In this document: positions 35,413 to 45,294 of the stretch, piece after piece
Position numbering within the stretch: the stretch's first letter is position 1
How the letters are laid out: each line of letters begins with the position of its first letter
Assembly (NCBI GenBank): GCA_018669975.1
Contig: JABHSK010000009.1
Coordinates: 115,127-164,709 of the forward strand
Length of the DNA stretch: 49,583 nucleotides
From: Candidatus Parcubacteria bacterium
Lineage (GTDB): Bacteria > Patescibacteriota > Patescibacteriia > UBA1558 > GWA2-36-10
Direction: 5' to 3'
Position numbers and translations under genes: made by a program
The notes under the pieces: model-generated
What the model saw: the letters and a program-made list of their open reading frames with translations, nothing else
Told to the model about the DNA's origin: nothing
Databases searched by the model: none

Positions 35413-35619
35413 GGCTTTTCTCCTTAGAACGGGTTTGGTTGTGGGTTTTAGGGTTTCAAGCGAATTTATAGTGAATTTATAAGGTTCTTCAAGTGAATAT
35501 AGTAGTATAGCATATTTTATAGTTTTTGTCAACGATATATAAATAGGGGTATTATTTATTAAAAGTCTAAATTATGCTAAAATAATATCGTCTTTTAGGC
35601 GTTTTATTTTTTTATTTTT

Positions 35620-38181
35620 ATGTATCTAGAAAAATTAGAAATTCAAGGATTCAAGTCTTTTGCCAACCCAACGGAGTTGGTTTTTAATCGTGATTTAACA
35701 GCTATTGTTGGTCCAAATGGATCTGGTAAATCAAATGTTGCCGATGCTGTTCGCTGGGTATTGGGCGAGCAGAGCTCCAAGACCCTACGTAGCAAGAAGG
35801 CAGAAGACGTTATTTTTAGTGGTTCTGATAAAAAAGGCCGCCTGGGTTTTGCGCAGGTTGATTTATATCTTAACAACAGTGATAAAAGTGCAGATGTAGA
35901 TTATGATCAAATTATTATTACTCGTAAGATAGATCGTAAGGGCGAGAGTGAATATTTAATAAATAACAACAAGGTTCGTTTATTGGATATACAATTGTTA
36001 TTGGCTAAAGCAAACTTTGGTCAAAAAACATACAGCGTAATTGGTCAGGGTATGATTGATTCTATTTTGACTAGTTCAGCTCAAGAAAGAAAGGAATTTT
36101 TTGATGAAGCTACTGGAGTTAAGCAATTTCAAATAAAAAAGAATCAAGCCATTAATAAATTAGATGGCACCAAGAAGAACTTGGATCAGACAGGGCAGAT
36201 ATTAGCCGAGTTAACGCCTAGGTTGCGCAGCTTAACTAGACAGGTTAATAAACTTGATCGTCGAGAAAAGATAGAAACTGAATTAAATGAGCTACAAACT
36301 AATTATTATAGTTTTATTAGTAATAATTTGAATAAAGATCTAAAAGAAAAGCAAATTAATTTTGATAAGTTGCAAGCAGAGGTTTCAGAGTTGAATCAAC
36401 AGCTAGTAGAGTTGCAGACCAAGTTAGAGAAAGAAGAAAAATCTTCTTCTCGTCAGGAAAATTTTGAGTTACTGCAAGGTAAACTTTCACAAACTCAAAG
36501 TGAGCTTAATGCTTTACTTAAAGAAAAAACTATCTTGGATGGACAGGCCGATCTTAAATTAATGTCTAGTGGTAAGGGTGATATAGTTTGGCTCAAGAAG
36601 AGAATAGATGATATTAAAAATACAGTTAGTAAACACACTTTAATTTTGGAAGAAAAGAGAACTCACCTTAAAGCAGCCAAGGAAGAGTTAGATATTTTGG
36701 AAGATAAAAGAAACAAAATCTTGGATGAGTTTAAACAACTAGAAGATAGGTTAATGGGCTCTAATGGTTCAAGTTTGTCTACCGAGGAGTTATCAGACAA
36801 AATAAAAAATATCTTTGAACAGCAGAAAAGCTTTCAAGATAGTTTAAACTCCCTTGCTAATATTGATGATTTGTCTGGTCTTAAACAAGCCAGTCAGGGA
36901 ATTACCGATGCTATCAGTCGTCTGTGGGGTAGGGTTAAAAAACCCAAGGAAGACGACAGGCAGCGTTGGCAAATTGAGTTTAATAAATTATTGACCAGCA
37001 AAGATACATTAGTGTCAGAGATTAGTGAAGCACGCACTAAGTTAGCTTTGTCTGAGAATGATATAAGTAAATTAGAAGAGCAAGTTCAGGAAAATAAAGC
37101 TGAGTTAGAAAAATTAGAGTTAGAAAAACAAGCATCGCTGGACCAATCAGGCAACAGTGATTCTCTAAAAAAACAAATGGAGGCTTTGCAAAATAAAGTT
37201 GAAGTTAAAAATGAGGAGCTGGCCAAAGCTGAAGGGGCCATAAAAAGTTTCAATGAGCAAGAAGAGGGCAAGAAAAAATCTTTAGTAGATACACAGAAAA
37301 ATTTTAGAGAAATCCAAGCTGATTTTAATTATAAAAATAATAAATTAAATGAAGTTAAAGTAGAATTGGCCCGTTTAGAAACCAGGCAAGAAGAGTTAGA
37401 CAAGGAAATCGCCGAAGAATTTCCAGAATTAGAGATAAAAGATATTGAATCAGTGGATTTAGAAAAATCTAGACAGCAAATCAATAATTTAAGAGGGCAG
37501 CTGAGTGTAATTGGTGGCATTGATAAGACGGTGGTAGAGGAATACAAAGAAGTAAGTGAACGACATGAATTTCTATCTGAACAGACTGAGGATTTAGAGC
37601 AGGCCATAACTCATTTAGAAAAAATAATTAAAGATTTAGACGAATCAATTTCTGCCCAGTTTGACAAATCTTTTAGTAATATCAATAAGACTTTCCATGA
37701 ATATTTTAAGAAGTTATTCAGTGGTGGTAAGGCAGAATTAATTTTGGATATTCAAGAAGTTAAGTTATATAAAAACAATACTGCCGACGAAGAGGAGGAT
37801 GACAAAGAGGTGGAGGTTAAGAAACAATATGGTATTGAAATTAAAGCTACGCCCCCTGGTAAAAAATTATCCAGCATTAATATGCTTTCAGGTGGTGAAA
37901 AAGCCATGACTTCCATAGCTTTAATTTGTGCTATTATTGCCAACAATCCATCACCGTTTGTAGTCTTAGATGAGGTGGATGCTGCCTTAGATGAAGCCAA
38001 TTCAATTCGTTTTGTTGATATTATAGACGAGTTATCTAGTAAGACACAATTTATTGCCATTACACATAATAGAGCTACTATGCACAAAGCCAAAATTATT
38101 TATGGCGTGACCATGGGAGATGATAGTGTTTCTAAATTATTATCTTTAAGTTTTGATGAGGCTGATGAAATAGCAGCTTAG
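35620..38181 (+). CDS. smc: SMC-family chromosome segregation ATPase, short, no recognisable hinge domain
   Basis: MYLEKLEIQGFKSFANPTELVFNRDLTAIVGPNGSGKSNVADAVRWVLGEQSSKTLR; MLSGGEKAMTSIALICAII...PSPFVVLDEVDAALDEAN; 853 aa. Confidence 0.93.
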   Translation: MYLEKLEIQGFKSFANPTELVFNRDLTAIVGPNGSGKSNVADAVRWVLGEQSSKTLRSKKAEDVIFSGSDKKGRLGFAQVDLYLNNSDKSADVDYDQIIITRKIDRKGESEYLINNNKVRLLDIQLLLAKANFGQKTYSVIGQGMIDSILTSSAQERKEFFDEATGVKQFQIKKNQAINKLDGTKKNLDQTGQILAELTPRLRSLTRQVNKLDRREKIETELNELQTNYYSFISNNLNKDLKEKQINFDKLQAEVSELNQQLVELQTKLEKEEKSSSRQENFELLQGKLSQTQSELNALLKEKTILDGQADLKLMSSGKGDIVWLKKRIDDIKNTVSKHTLILEEKRTHLKAAKEELDILEDKRNKILDEFKQLEDRLMGSNGSSLSTEELSDKIKNIFEQQKSFQDSLNSLANIDDLSGLKQASQGITDAISRLWGRVKKPKEDDRQRWQIEFNKLLTSKDTLVSEISEARTKLALSENDISKLEEQVQENKAELEKLELEKQASLDQSGNSDSLKKQMEALQNKVEVKNEELAKAEGAIKSFNEQEEGKKKSLVDTQKNFREIQADFNYKNNKLNEVKVELARLETRQEELDKEIAEEFPELEIKDIESVDLEKSRQQINNLRGQLSVIGGIDKTVVEEYKEVSERHEFLSEQTEDLEQAITHLEKIIKDLDESISAQFDKSFSNINKTFHEYFKKLFSGGKAELILDIQEVKLYKNNTADEEEDDKEVEVKKQYGIEIKATPPGKKLSSINMLSGGEKAMTSIALICAIIANNPSPFVVLDEVDAALDEANSIRFVDIIDELSSKTQFIAITHNRATMHKAKIIYGVTMGDDSVSKLLSLSFDEADEIAA

Positions 38182-38337
38182 ATTAATTTAAATGAGTATT
38201 TAAAAAGACCCGTAGTAATTACGGGTTTTATATTTGACAAATGTTTGTGTAATACATAAAGTATGAAGACGTTCTTTATATAGTAGTTGTTCTGGTGTAT
38301 ATGTGAGTTTGAGGATTAACCACGCAGGAGGTAAACA

Positions 38338-38565
38338 TTGACAAACGCAGCGCGAGTCACAGACAAGGTTGAGATCAAGGAAGCTCTGGCTGGCATTAAC
38401 GCCTGGGATCATCCGATCATTACTACCCGTGAGGATTCGGTCATTCGAGTGAGGCGCATTACCAGTTTCAATGAATCCAGCGGTGAATTTCGAGTAGTTC
38501 CTAAAAGCGGTTCAATTATGTCCATTCATTTGGATGAAATTTCTCAGGTTGAACGTCAGACCTAA
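38338..38565 (+). CDS. Hypothetical protein (75 aa), TTG start
   Basis: GCAGGAGG SD; upstream TTGACA-N17-TAAAGT at 38234. Confidence 0.6.
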   Translation: MTNAARVTDKVEIKEALAGINAWDHPIITTREDSVIRVRRITSFNESSGEFRVVPKSGSIMSIHLDEISQVERQT

Positions 38566-38596
38566 GAAAACCCCCTCTCATTTGAGAGGGGTATTT

Positions 38597-39436
38597 TTAT
38601 TTTCCGTAAACTCCTTTAAGGAGATCTAAATTTTTATTGCTATCACGTAGATATTGGACATTGAGGTTACGAATATTTTTTAGAATTTCTGTGTGGTCGT
38701 CCATTTCTATATCTTCAAACATTTCTATTAGAGCTTCAAAATCTTTGATAAAGCAGTGTCCACCTGCCCCTCGACCACCCTGGTGAACAACATCTAGGTG
38801 AGTTGGTCCAATACGTAAATCGTGAGCCATGCCTTGTTTAATGTCTTCAAAGTCTAGATTATGTTTTTGTGTTAAATCATAGAGCATGTTCATGAAAACT
38901 ACTTTAACATAAAACCAACAGTTGCCCCCGTATTTTGCCATCTCAGCGTTTTCTACTTTAGTGATCAAGCTATACGGCGCGCGTGGCAAAACAGACAAGA
39001 CTAATTCTGCTTGGGCATATAATTTTTTATTTTCAGGATCAGTGATACCAATGATATTTCTATCAGGATGCTTAGCATCACGGGCAGCAGTTTTTTCAGT
39101 CAAAAATTCTGGAGAGTGCATAACAGTGATGTCTGGGTACAATGCTTGTAATTTTTTAGTTGTGCCGAGCTTGACGGTAGACTTAATAACAGCAATATTA
39201 CCTTTGCCAACCAAAGCAAGTACTTCTTGGATGATGTCAAAGTTAAAACCATCAGGAGTAGTTGGGGTAGGTACGGCTATTAATACTATGTCGCAATCTT
39301 TTATTTTATCTTTATTAGCTTGGTAAGTATCAACGTCGTAGCGGATTATTTTGTGGTCCCTTTGTTCAAAATCATCAGCATAGTTTTTGCCGATAAATCC
39401 TTGACCGATAAATCCAATAGTTGGGTTTTTGTCCAT
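38597..39436 (-). CDS. UDP-glucose/GDP-mannose dehydrogenase family protein (short)
   Basis: TIGFIGQGFIGKNYADDF, DIVLIAVPTPTTPDG, VIKSTVKLGTT, HSPEFLTEKTAARDAKHPDRNIIG, GGRGAGGHCFIKDFEAL. Confidence 0.85.
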   Translation of the reverse strand: MDKNPTIGFIGQGFIGKNYADDFEQRDHKIIRYDVDTYQANKDKIKDCDIVLIAVPTPTTPDGFNFDIIQEVLALVGKGNIAVIKSTVKLGTTKKLQALYPDITVMHSPEFLTEKTAARDAKHPDRNIIGITDPENKKLYAQAELVLSVLPRAPYSLITKVENAEMAKYGGNCWFYVKVVFMNMLYDLTQKHNLDFEDIKQGMAHDLRIGPTHLDVVHQGGRGAGGHCFIKDFEALIEMFEDIEMDDHTEILKNIRNLNVQYLRDSNKNLDLLKGVYGK

Positions 39437-39601
39437 TTGAGTGTATTTAATTATTTTTACTGATTAATATTATACATCCTTAGGGTGCCTGGCGTCCAGC
39501 CCCAATATCAACTAATTCTGCACGCGGATTGACAAAATAGTATAAATATAGTAATATTGAGCGCGTTATTAAAAGTATTAATTATTAAGACTATTTAGGA
39601 C

Positions 39602-40039
39602 ATGTTAGCTATTAGATTTGCTAGAGTTGGACGAAAGAAGCAACCGCTTTATAGGGTTGTAGTTTCTGAAAAAGCCAAGGATATGTATGGTAATCATTTG
39701 GAGATTTTAGGTACCTATAATCCCAATACTAAAGAAGTAGACCTTAAAGATGATCGTATCAAGCATTGGCTTGATAAGGGTGCCCAGGCTTCATCTAGTG
39801 TATTCAATTTGCTTATTAAAGAAAAGATTGTTGAAGGCAAGGCGCAGAAATCGGTTAGTATTAGTGATAAGAGAAAGGCTAAGAAAGAAAAATCAACCGA
39901 AGAAACTAAAGATGCCGAACCAGAAGGCGAGGCTAAAACTGAAGGTGCTCCAGCTGAAGAGGTGAAATCAGAAGTTAAGGAAGAAAAAGCTGATGAAAAA
40001 CCAACCGAAGAAGTTAAGGAAGAAAAGAAAGAAGAATAA
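39602..40039 (+). CDS. rpsP: 30S ribosomal protein S16 with ~60-aa Lys/Glu-rich C-terminal extension
   Basis: MLAIRFARVGRKKQPLYRVVVSEKAKDMYGNHLEILGTYNP...; tail KEEKADEKPTEEVKEEKKEE. Confidence 0.96.
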   Translation: MLAIRFARVGRKKQPLYRVVVSEKAKDMYGNHLEILGTYNPNTKEVDLKDDRIKHWLDKGAQASSSVFNLLIKEKIVEGKAQKSVSISDKRKAKKEKSTEETKDAEPEGEAKTEGAPAEEVKSEVKEEKADEKPTEEVKEEKKEE

Positions 40040-40133
40040 ATCATTGCTTTTATTTTCAAGCAGTTATATAATAAGTAAAGTTATTCTTGGTTAACAAGAA
40101 TAATGAGTAAGAAAACCATTAACCAATAAAGAA

Positions 40134-40466
40134 ATGCAAGACAAAGAATTTTTAGAGACAATCGTCAAAGAATTAGTCGAAAAACCAGAAGACGTAGTTG
40201 TTGAAAGGGAAATCGACGAAAGAGGTGTACTTTTAACCTTAAAAGTAAACCCAGAAGAAATGGGTAAGATTATCGGTAAGCAAGGTCAAACTGCTAGATC
40301 ACTCCGTACTCTTTTGAGAATTGTAGGCAACAAAAACAATTCTTATGTAAACTTGAAAGTTTATGAACCAGAAAAAGAGGGTGGAGCACCTAGAGAAGCT
40401 AAAGCAGCTGTAGAACCAGTAGCAGAAGCGCCAATCGATAATGATGTTGAAGATTTAAAATTATAA
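40134..40466 (+). CDS. khpA: KH-domain RNA-binding protein KhpA with C-terminal extension
   Basis: EFLETIVKELVEKPEDV, MGKIIGKQGQTARSLRTLLRI. Confidence 0.93.
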   Translation: MQDKEFLETIVKELVEKPEDVVVEREIDERGVLLTLKVNPEEMGKIIGKQGQTARSLRTLLRIVGNKNNSYVNLKVYEPEKEGGAPREAKAAVEPVAEAPIDNDVEDLKL

Positions 40467-40490
40467 CCTGAACATTTATATCAGAAAAAT

Positions 40491-40520
40491 AAAAGACCGC
40501 AATCGCGGTCTTTTATTTTT
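40491..40520 (+). terminator. Intrinsic terminator
   Basis: AAAAGACCGCAATCGCGGTCTTTTATTTTT. Confidence 0.85.
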
Positions 40521-40561
40521 CTCTGTTTTATAGTATCGTAAAAATATAAACATAAAGAATT

Positions 40562-41230
40562 ATGAAATTTGATTTACTAACAATTTTTCCAAACAGTCTA
40601 GACAGTTACTTCAATTGTTCGATTTTGGATAGAGCTCAAAAAAATAAACTGATTGAGATTAACACGCACGATATTCGGGAACAAACCACTGATAAAAGAA
40701 GAACTGTAGACGATACCCCTTATGGTGGTGGACCGGGCATGGTAATCCAGATTGAGCCAGTCTATAAGACTCTAAAAAAAGTTTATCCACGCCAGAATAA
40801 ATCTACTAGGGTAATATTGTTGACACCACGTGGTCAAACTTTAACTCAAAATAAAGTTAAGCAATTATCAAAATATAAAAGATTAATTTTGATTGCCGGG
40901 CACTATGAGGCCATTGATGCTCGCATAGATAAATTTACTGATGAAAAAATTTCTTTAGGTAATTTTATTTTAACTGGTGGTGAATTAGCAGCAGCTTGTG
41001 TGATAGACAGTGTGGCTAGATTAGTGCCAGGGGTAGTAGGTAAAGAAGAATCAGTTAAAGAGGAGTCTTTTGCCGAGTATGATAGTCAGAACAAAGAGTT
41101 TAATATTGAGTATCCACAATATACACGACCGGAGGTTTTTAAAGGATTAAAAGTACCACCTGTTTTATTATCTGGTCATCATGGTGAGATAGCTACTTGG
41201 CGTCAAAAACAAACTAAGTATAGAAAATAG
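40562..41230 (+). CDS. trmD: tRNA (guanine-N1)-methyltransferase
   Basis: MKFDLLTIFPN, VDDTPYGGGPGMVI, LILIAGHYEAIDARI, GNFILTGGELAA, YTRPEVFKGLKVPPVLLSGHHGEI. Confidence 0.96.
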   Translation: MKFDLLTIFPNSLDSYFNCSILDRAQKNKLIEINTHDIREQTTDKRRTVDDTPYGGGPGMVIQIEPVYKTLKKVYPRQNKSTRVILLTPRGQTLTQNKVKQLSKYKRLILIAGHYEAIDARIDKFTDEKISLGNFILTGGELAAACVIDSVARLVPGVVGKEESVKEESFAEYDSQNKEFNIEYPQYTRPEVFKGLKVPPVLLSGHHGEIATWRQKQTKYRK

Positions 41231-41231
41231 T

Positions 41232-41795
41232 ATGGCAGAGAAAAAAAGATGTCAGTGGCCCAGTGATGATAGGTTGATGATTGAATATCACGACAAAGAA
41301 TGGGGGCTACCAGTACACGACGATCAGCTATTATTTGAGTATCTAGTATTAGATGCTTTTCAGGCGGGATTGAGTTGGCGTACTGTTCTATATAAACGGG
41401 AAAATTTTAGAAAGGCTTTTGATAATTTTAATGCTAAAAAGATAGCTAAATATACTCAGCAAGACGAGAATAAATTATTACAAAATGCTGGTATTATTAG
41501 AAATAAGTTAAAAATTAAAGCCACCATTACCAATGCCCAAAAGTTTTTGGAAGTTCAGCGAGAATTTGGCAGCTTTGATAAGTATATTTGGCAATTTACA
41601 AAGCATAAGATTATAAAGAATAAGCATCAAAAACTTGGGGATATACCAGCTACCTCACCAGAGTCTGATGTCATGAGCATAGATTTAAAGAAAAGAGGAT
41701 TTAAGTTTGTGGGTTCTACTATTTGCTATGCCTTTATGCAGGCAGCGGGTATGGTTAATGATCATATAATTGATTGTTTTAGATACAGAAAATAG
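41232..41795 (+). CDS. tag: DNA-3-methyladenine glycosylase I
   Basis: RCQWPSDDRLMIEYHDKEWGLPVHDDQLLFEYLVLDAFQAGLSWRTVLYKRENFRKAF, GFKFVGSTICYAFMQAAGMVNDH. Confidence 0.95.
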   Translation: MAEKKRCQWPSDDRLMIEYHDKEWGLPVHDDQLLFEYLVLDAFQAGLSWRTVLYKRENFRKAFDNFNAKKIAKYTQQDENKLLQNAGIIRNKLKIKATITNAQKFLEVQREFGSFDKYIWQFTKHKIIKNKHQKLGDIPATSPESDVMSIDLKKRGFKFVGSTICYAFMQAAGMVNDHIIDCFRYRK

Positions 41796-41903
41796 TATTT
41801 TTATTTTTTAGCTATTAATCTGTTGTCATTGACAGCTGCTTATTTTATAGATAAAATAAGAGCAATAAAAGATGAATAAAAATTATTTTTTTATTATAAA
41901 CTT

Positions 41904-43067
41904 ATGGAATTTTTTAAGAATAAGAGAGAAGATCCACCTGAAGAAAAATTGACCTTGGATGAATATGCAGAAATTGCAGAAAGCGGAAAATGGGAAGTGC
42001 CCTCTTTTGAAGATTTTGATAACGATGAAGAAGAGGAAAAAATGAAGAGTGTTATGGATTTTTTCAGGCCTAATACACCTGAGGGAATGAAAAAAGCCAA
42101 GCTTTTTATTGGTGTAGCCCTTGCTGCAACTGCCCTTGCTAGTGCGGTAGACACGCTCGATTTTGATGCTGGGGATCTACGGGTTGAAAATACAGGCCTT
42201 GACGAAGATGGAATTGACAACGATGAAGAAGGGGAAGAGCCACCGCCAAAATTTCGAGCAAAGACATTGGCGTATTTGGAATCTATGGAAGTTCAAAGAA
42301 ATGAACAAATGGATGCAGGTGAGATAGTGATCTCTGACGAGGTGTATGAAGCTGAGCAAAAGTATTTGTTGGCCACTGATGCGAACGATGATATTGGTAC
42401 GGATACATATGAAGACGTTGCGCTAGATGAAATGTATACTCTTGCCAAAAACAGTGGTAATGTGCAGGATTTGTTGTTGACTCGTTTTAGGTTGGAGGAC
42501 AAAAATGAGTATGACGCTCTAGATGCTGAGCAACGAAATGCCGAAGGAAAAGATTTTGTAGGAGAGAATAGGGAGAGGTTAGATGTTCTAGATGCTGCTG
42601 ATAGTGAAATGGCTGAGGAGAGAAATAAGAGGATACAAGAATTGACGACTATTATTCAAGAAAAGATAAATATGCCAATCCCAGATGGCAAGCTCAGCGA
42701 TGCTCAAAGAGCTGAGGTGTCTGAAAATTTTAGGGAATTGAAAGTATTGTATTCATACCCAGACGAGCTGGAAAACAATGGGGATGCTATTTATGATAAG
42801 ATGTATGGAGATGCCATGGCAGGTGGCAGAATAGCTAATTTGTTGGACATGCAGGAGATGATGAGTGTTCGTGAGTCAAAAGAACACGATAGTCTTGATA
42901 TGTCACGTTCAGATAAATCTGCAGAGCTTAATGCCTTGGAAAGGAGAGTCTTGGATACAATAACTATGCTACCTGCAGGAAAGGCATTGGAGGAGGTTAA
43001 GAGGTTGTTTTATGAGAAGGACTATGTGGCAGTTGCCAAATTGTGTAATAAAAATGGAATTGCTTAA
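41904..43067 (+). CDS. Hypothetical acidic protein with internal hydrophobic segment; cassette copy 1, large subunit
   Basis: FIGVALAATALASAVDT hydrophobic stretch; INMPIPDGKLSDAQRAEVSE shared with the 43576 gene. Confidence 0.75.
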   Translation: MEFFKNKREDPPEEKLTLDEYAEIAESGKWEVPSFEDFDNDEEEEKMKSVMDFFRPNTPEGMKKAKLFIGVALAATALASAVDTLDFDAGDLRVENTGLDEDGIDNDEEGEEPPPKFRAKTLAYLESMEVQRNEQMDAGEIVISDEVYEAEQKYLLATDANDDIGTDTYEDVALDEMYTLAKNSGNVQDLLLTRFRLEDKNEYDALDAEQRNAEGKDFVGENRERLDVLDAADSEMAEERNKRIQELTTIIQEKINMPIPDGKLSDAQRAEVSENFRELKVLYSYPDELENNGDAIYDKMYGDAMAGGRIANLLDMQEMMSVRESKEHDSLDMSRSDKSAELNALERRVLDTITMLPAGKALEEVKRLFYEKDYVAVAKLCNKNGIA

Positions 43068-43097
43068 ATTAAGGTATATTATATAGAATGTTAAAGT

Positions 43098-43436
43098 ATG
43101 GTTAATAAAGTTATTAAAGAATTATTGACGTTGGTTTATAAATCCGACTTGTCTAAGGTAGACAAAAAAAAGTATTCTAAGGTCATAATGTTGGCTTTTA
43201 GGAGGTTTCAAATGGAAACAGGAGTTTCATTGGAGGATGATCCAGAGTTGATGAAAAAAATGTTGGCAAGCTATGAGAAAAAAAAGGAGATTATGAAGAG
43301 TAGAGATAAGGCTGCTTGGAAAAAACTATTGCAAGAAGAAGAGGGTGAGCTGGAAACTATGATTATTGGAGATTTAAAAGAGGAAGAAAACGCACAATTG
43401 GAAGAAATTCGAGCTAAAATAGTCAAAGGAGTATAA
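43098..43436 (+). CDS. Hypothetical helical charged protein; cassette copy 1, small subunit
   Basis: DDPELMKKMLASYEKKKEIMKSRDKAAWKKLLQEEEGELETMI, paralogous to 44691 gene. Confidence 0.8.
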   Translation: MVNKVIKELLTLVYKSDLSKVDKKKYSKVIMLAFRRFQMETGVSLEDDPELMKKMLASYEKKKEIMKSRDKAAWKKLLQEEEGELETMIIGDLKEEENAQLEEIRAKIVKGV

Positions 43437-43575
43437 TTTTGTTGAGAAAAGTTATTTTTTTGCGAAAGTCCTTATATTTACAGCACTTTTTCATTGATAA
43501 ATAGCAAGTCTCATGTTATTATATATAAACAATTTAGGTTTTTGTTATATTTTATTAAAGTTAAATATAAATCTT

Positions 43576-44661
43576 ATGAAAATGAAATTTGAACAACCGG
43601 ATGTGGATAAGGAGATGAGCACCAAAGAAGAAGATCTTTTGTTTACAGAAGAGAAACGATTTGGGAAAATTTCTAGTAGCTTTGAACTCTCAAAAACAAT
43701 GAGTGGAAAAGCTAGGGAATTCATAAATGCTGTCACACTAGCTACAATGCTATCAACCATGGGAGCGGGCTTGGCCAAGGCAGAGACGTTGGCCCCTGAA
43801 TCAGGAGATGGCAACAACAAGACAGATAAAAACAAAACAGAGGTATTAGCAGACGAAGCTTTGACGGATAGTCAGGGCAGAATATGGACTCCAGAAATGT
43901 TGCAAGGGGAAATAGACAAATTTGAAGAATGGGCAAATCAGAGAAGGGAAAGGGCCGAAGAACAGGGAAAGCCAATGCAATCCGAAGAGATGCACGAATT
44001 AAATAAAAAACATGACGCGCTACGGACTTTGGACCGTGACGATGAAGCGGAGGCTACTTTGGCGGAAATGTTTGAAATGGCTAGGAAGAGTGGGGATATT
44101 ATGGATATAGAGAATCCTCGTTGGGATATGATGAAGCGCATAGAAAAGAGCTATACATATGAGGATGGTCGAGAATATACTTGGTATGATTCTGCGCCAA
44201 TGGAGGAGCAAAGTTCCGAATGGCAAGAATTGAATCAGCTTTTTATGGAAGAAATAAACATGCCAATTCCAGAAGGAGATTTGAGCGCTGAGCAAAAAGA
44301 TGCATTAACAGAGCATGCGATAAAGTTAAATGAGTTAAGATTTAATTTAGGGCAGAGTATTGATATAGAAGCAATAGACGCTATTTACAATAAATTAAGA
44401 GATATAGCTTTGAGGACAGAGAGAGTGGAAGCGCAGATCATGGCTCGTAAGCATATGGATTCATATGAATTGAGCCATGCTAAAGATCATCATGGAGGTG
44501 CACTACCAAATGAAAAACATTCTCCAGAGTGGCAAAAGATAAATGTTGACCTGAGAGAAAAATTAGACAGTGTTGATGGTGCATATCGTATGTGGGCCAA
44601 AGGTTTTACGCATCCTACCCCCGAACTTTTAGAGCTTTTGCATGAAAATGGAGTAGAATAA
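43576..44661 (+). CDS. Hypothetical acidic protein with N-proximal hydrophobic segment; cassette copy 2, large subunit
   Basis: FINAVTLATMLSTMGAGLAKAETLAPE; INMPIPEGDLSAEQKDALTE; Met at 43576 chosen over track start at 43513. Confidence 0.75.
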   Translation: MKMKFEQPDVDKEMSTKEEDLLFTEEKRFGKISSSFELSKTMSGKAREFINAVTLATMLSTMGAGLAKAETLAPESGDGNNKTDKNKTEVLADEALTDSQGRIWTPEMLQGEIDKFEEWANQRRERAEEQGKPMQSEEMHELNKKHDALRTLDRDDEAEATLAEMFEMARKSGDIMDIENPRWDMMKRIEKSYTYEDGREYTWYDSAPMEEQSSEWQELNQLFMEEINMPIPEGDLSAEQKDALTEHAIKLNELRFNLGQSIDIEAIDAIYNKLRDIALRTERVEAQIMARKHMDSYELSHAKDHHGGALPNEKHSPEWQKINVDLREKLDSVDGAYRMWAKGFTHPTPELLELLHENGVE

Positions 44662-44690
44662 AATAAATATTTATCATTAAAATATTAAAT

Positions 44691-44960
44691 ATGAATAATA
44701 AAATTCTAGGAGAAATGCTAGACTTGGTTAATAAGGCTAAGATGTCCGACGAAGATAAAAAGCATTACCGATTACTTATTAGATTTATTGAGGAAAGAAT
44801 GTTAAAAGGATTGAGAAATGATCCAGAAGCAATGAAGAAATTATTAGATAGCTACGAAAAAAAGAAAGAAATTATAAAAAATGAAGACAAAGACGCTTGG
44901 AAAAAATTAATGGAAGAAGAAGAAAAAGAATTGGAAGCATTGGTAAATGAAGAAAAATAA
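44691..44960 (+). CDS. Hypothetical helical charged protein; cassette copy 2, small subunit
   Basis: NDPEAMKKLLDSYEKKKEIIKNEDKDAWKKLMEEEEKELEALV. Confidence 0.8.
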   Translation: MNNKILGEMLDLVNKAKMSDEDKKHYRLLIRFIEERMLKGLRNDPEAMKKLLDSYEKKKEIIKNEDKDAWKKLMEEEEKELEALVNEEK

Positions 44961-44990
44961 AGCTTATTAATCCTCTAGATTAATAAGTAT

Positions 44991-45019
44991 AAAAGCCCTC
45001 AAGTTTTGAGGGCTTTTAA
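44991..45019 (+). terminator. Intrinsic terminator after duplicated cassette (a second hairpin lies at 44963-44987)
   Basis: AAAAGCCCTCAAGTTTTGAGGGCTTTT. Confidence 0.85.
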
Positions 45020-45294
45020 TATTGGCAATTTATAAAGTATAAGACTATAAAGAATAAGTATCAAAGGCTTGGCATAGAAGCGACAGGCTTTTTTATTTTA
45101 TTAAGTTTTAGGGCTTGACAAAAAGCTAAAATTATTCTATATTATGATGCATCTTGAATACATCAAGATGTCTTAGATTATGGATAATTTAAGGCTCTGT
45201 ACTTTCACAATGAAGAACAAGGAGGAAAAACGTTTAAGTCTTGTAAGATTTTTTATAAACTGCTGTTAAACAGCAAAAACCGAAAGGATGCATT

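Noticed and set aside
34792-35427. 211-aa plus-strand ORF opposite the secreted protein gene
   Set aside because: Very Val/Asp/Gly/Glu-biased mirror of a GC-rich gene; minus strand has a signal peptide, SD and promoter, so plus ORF is an antisense artefact.
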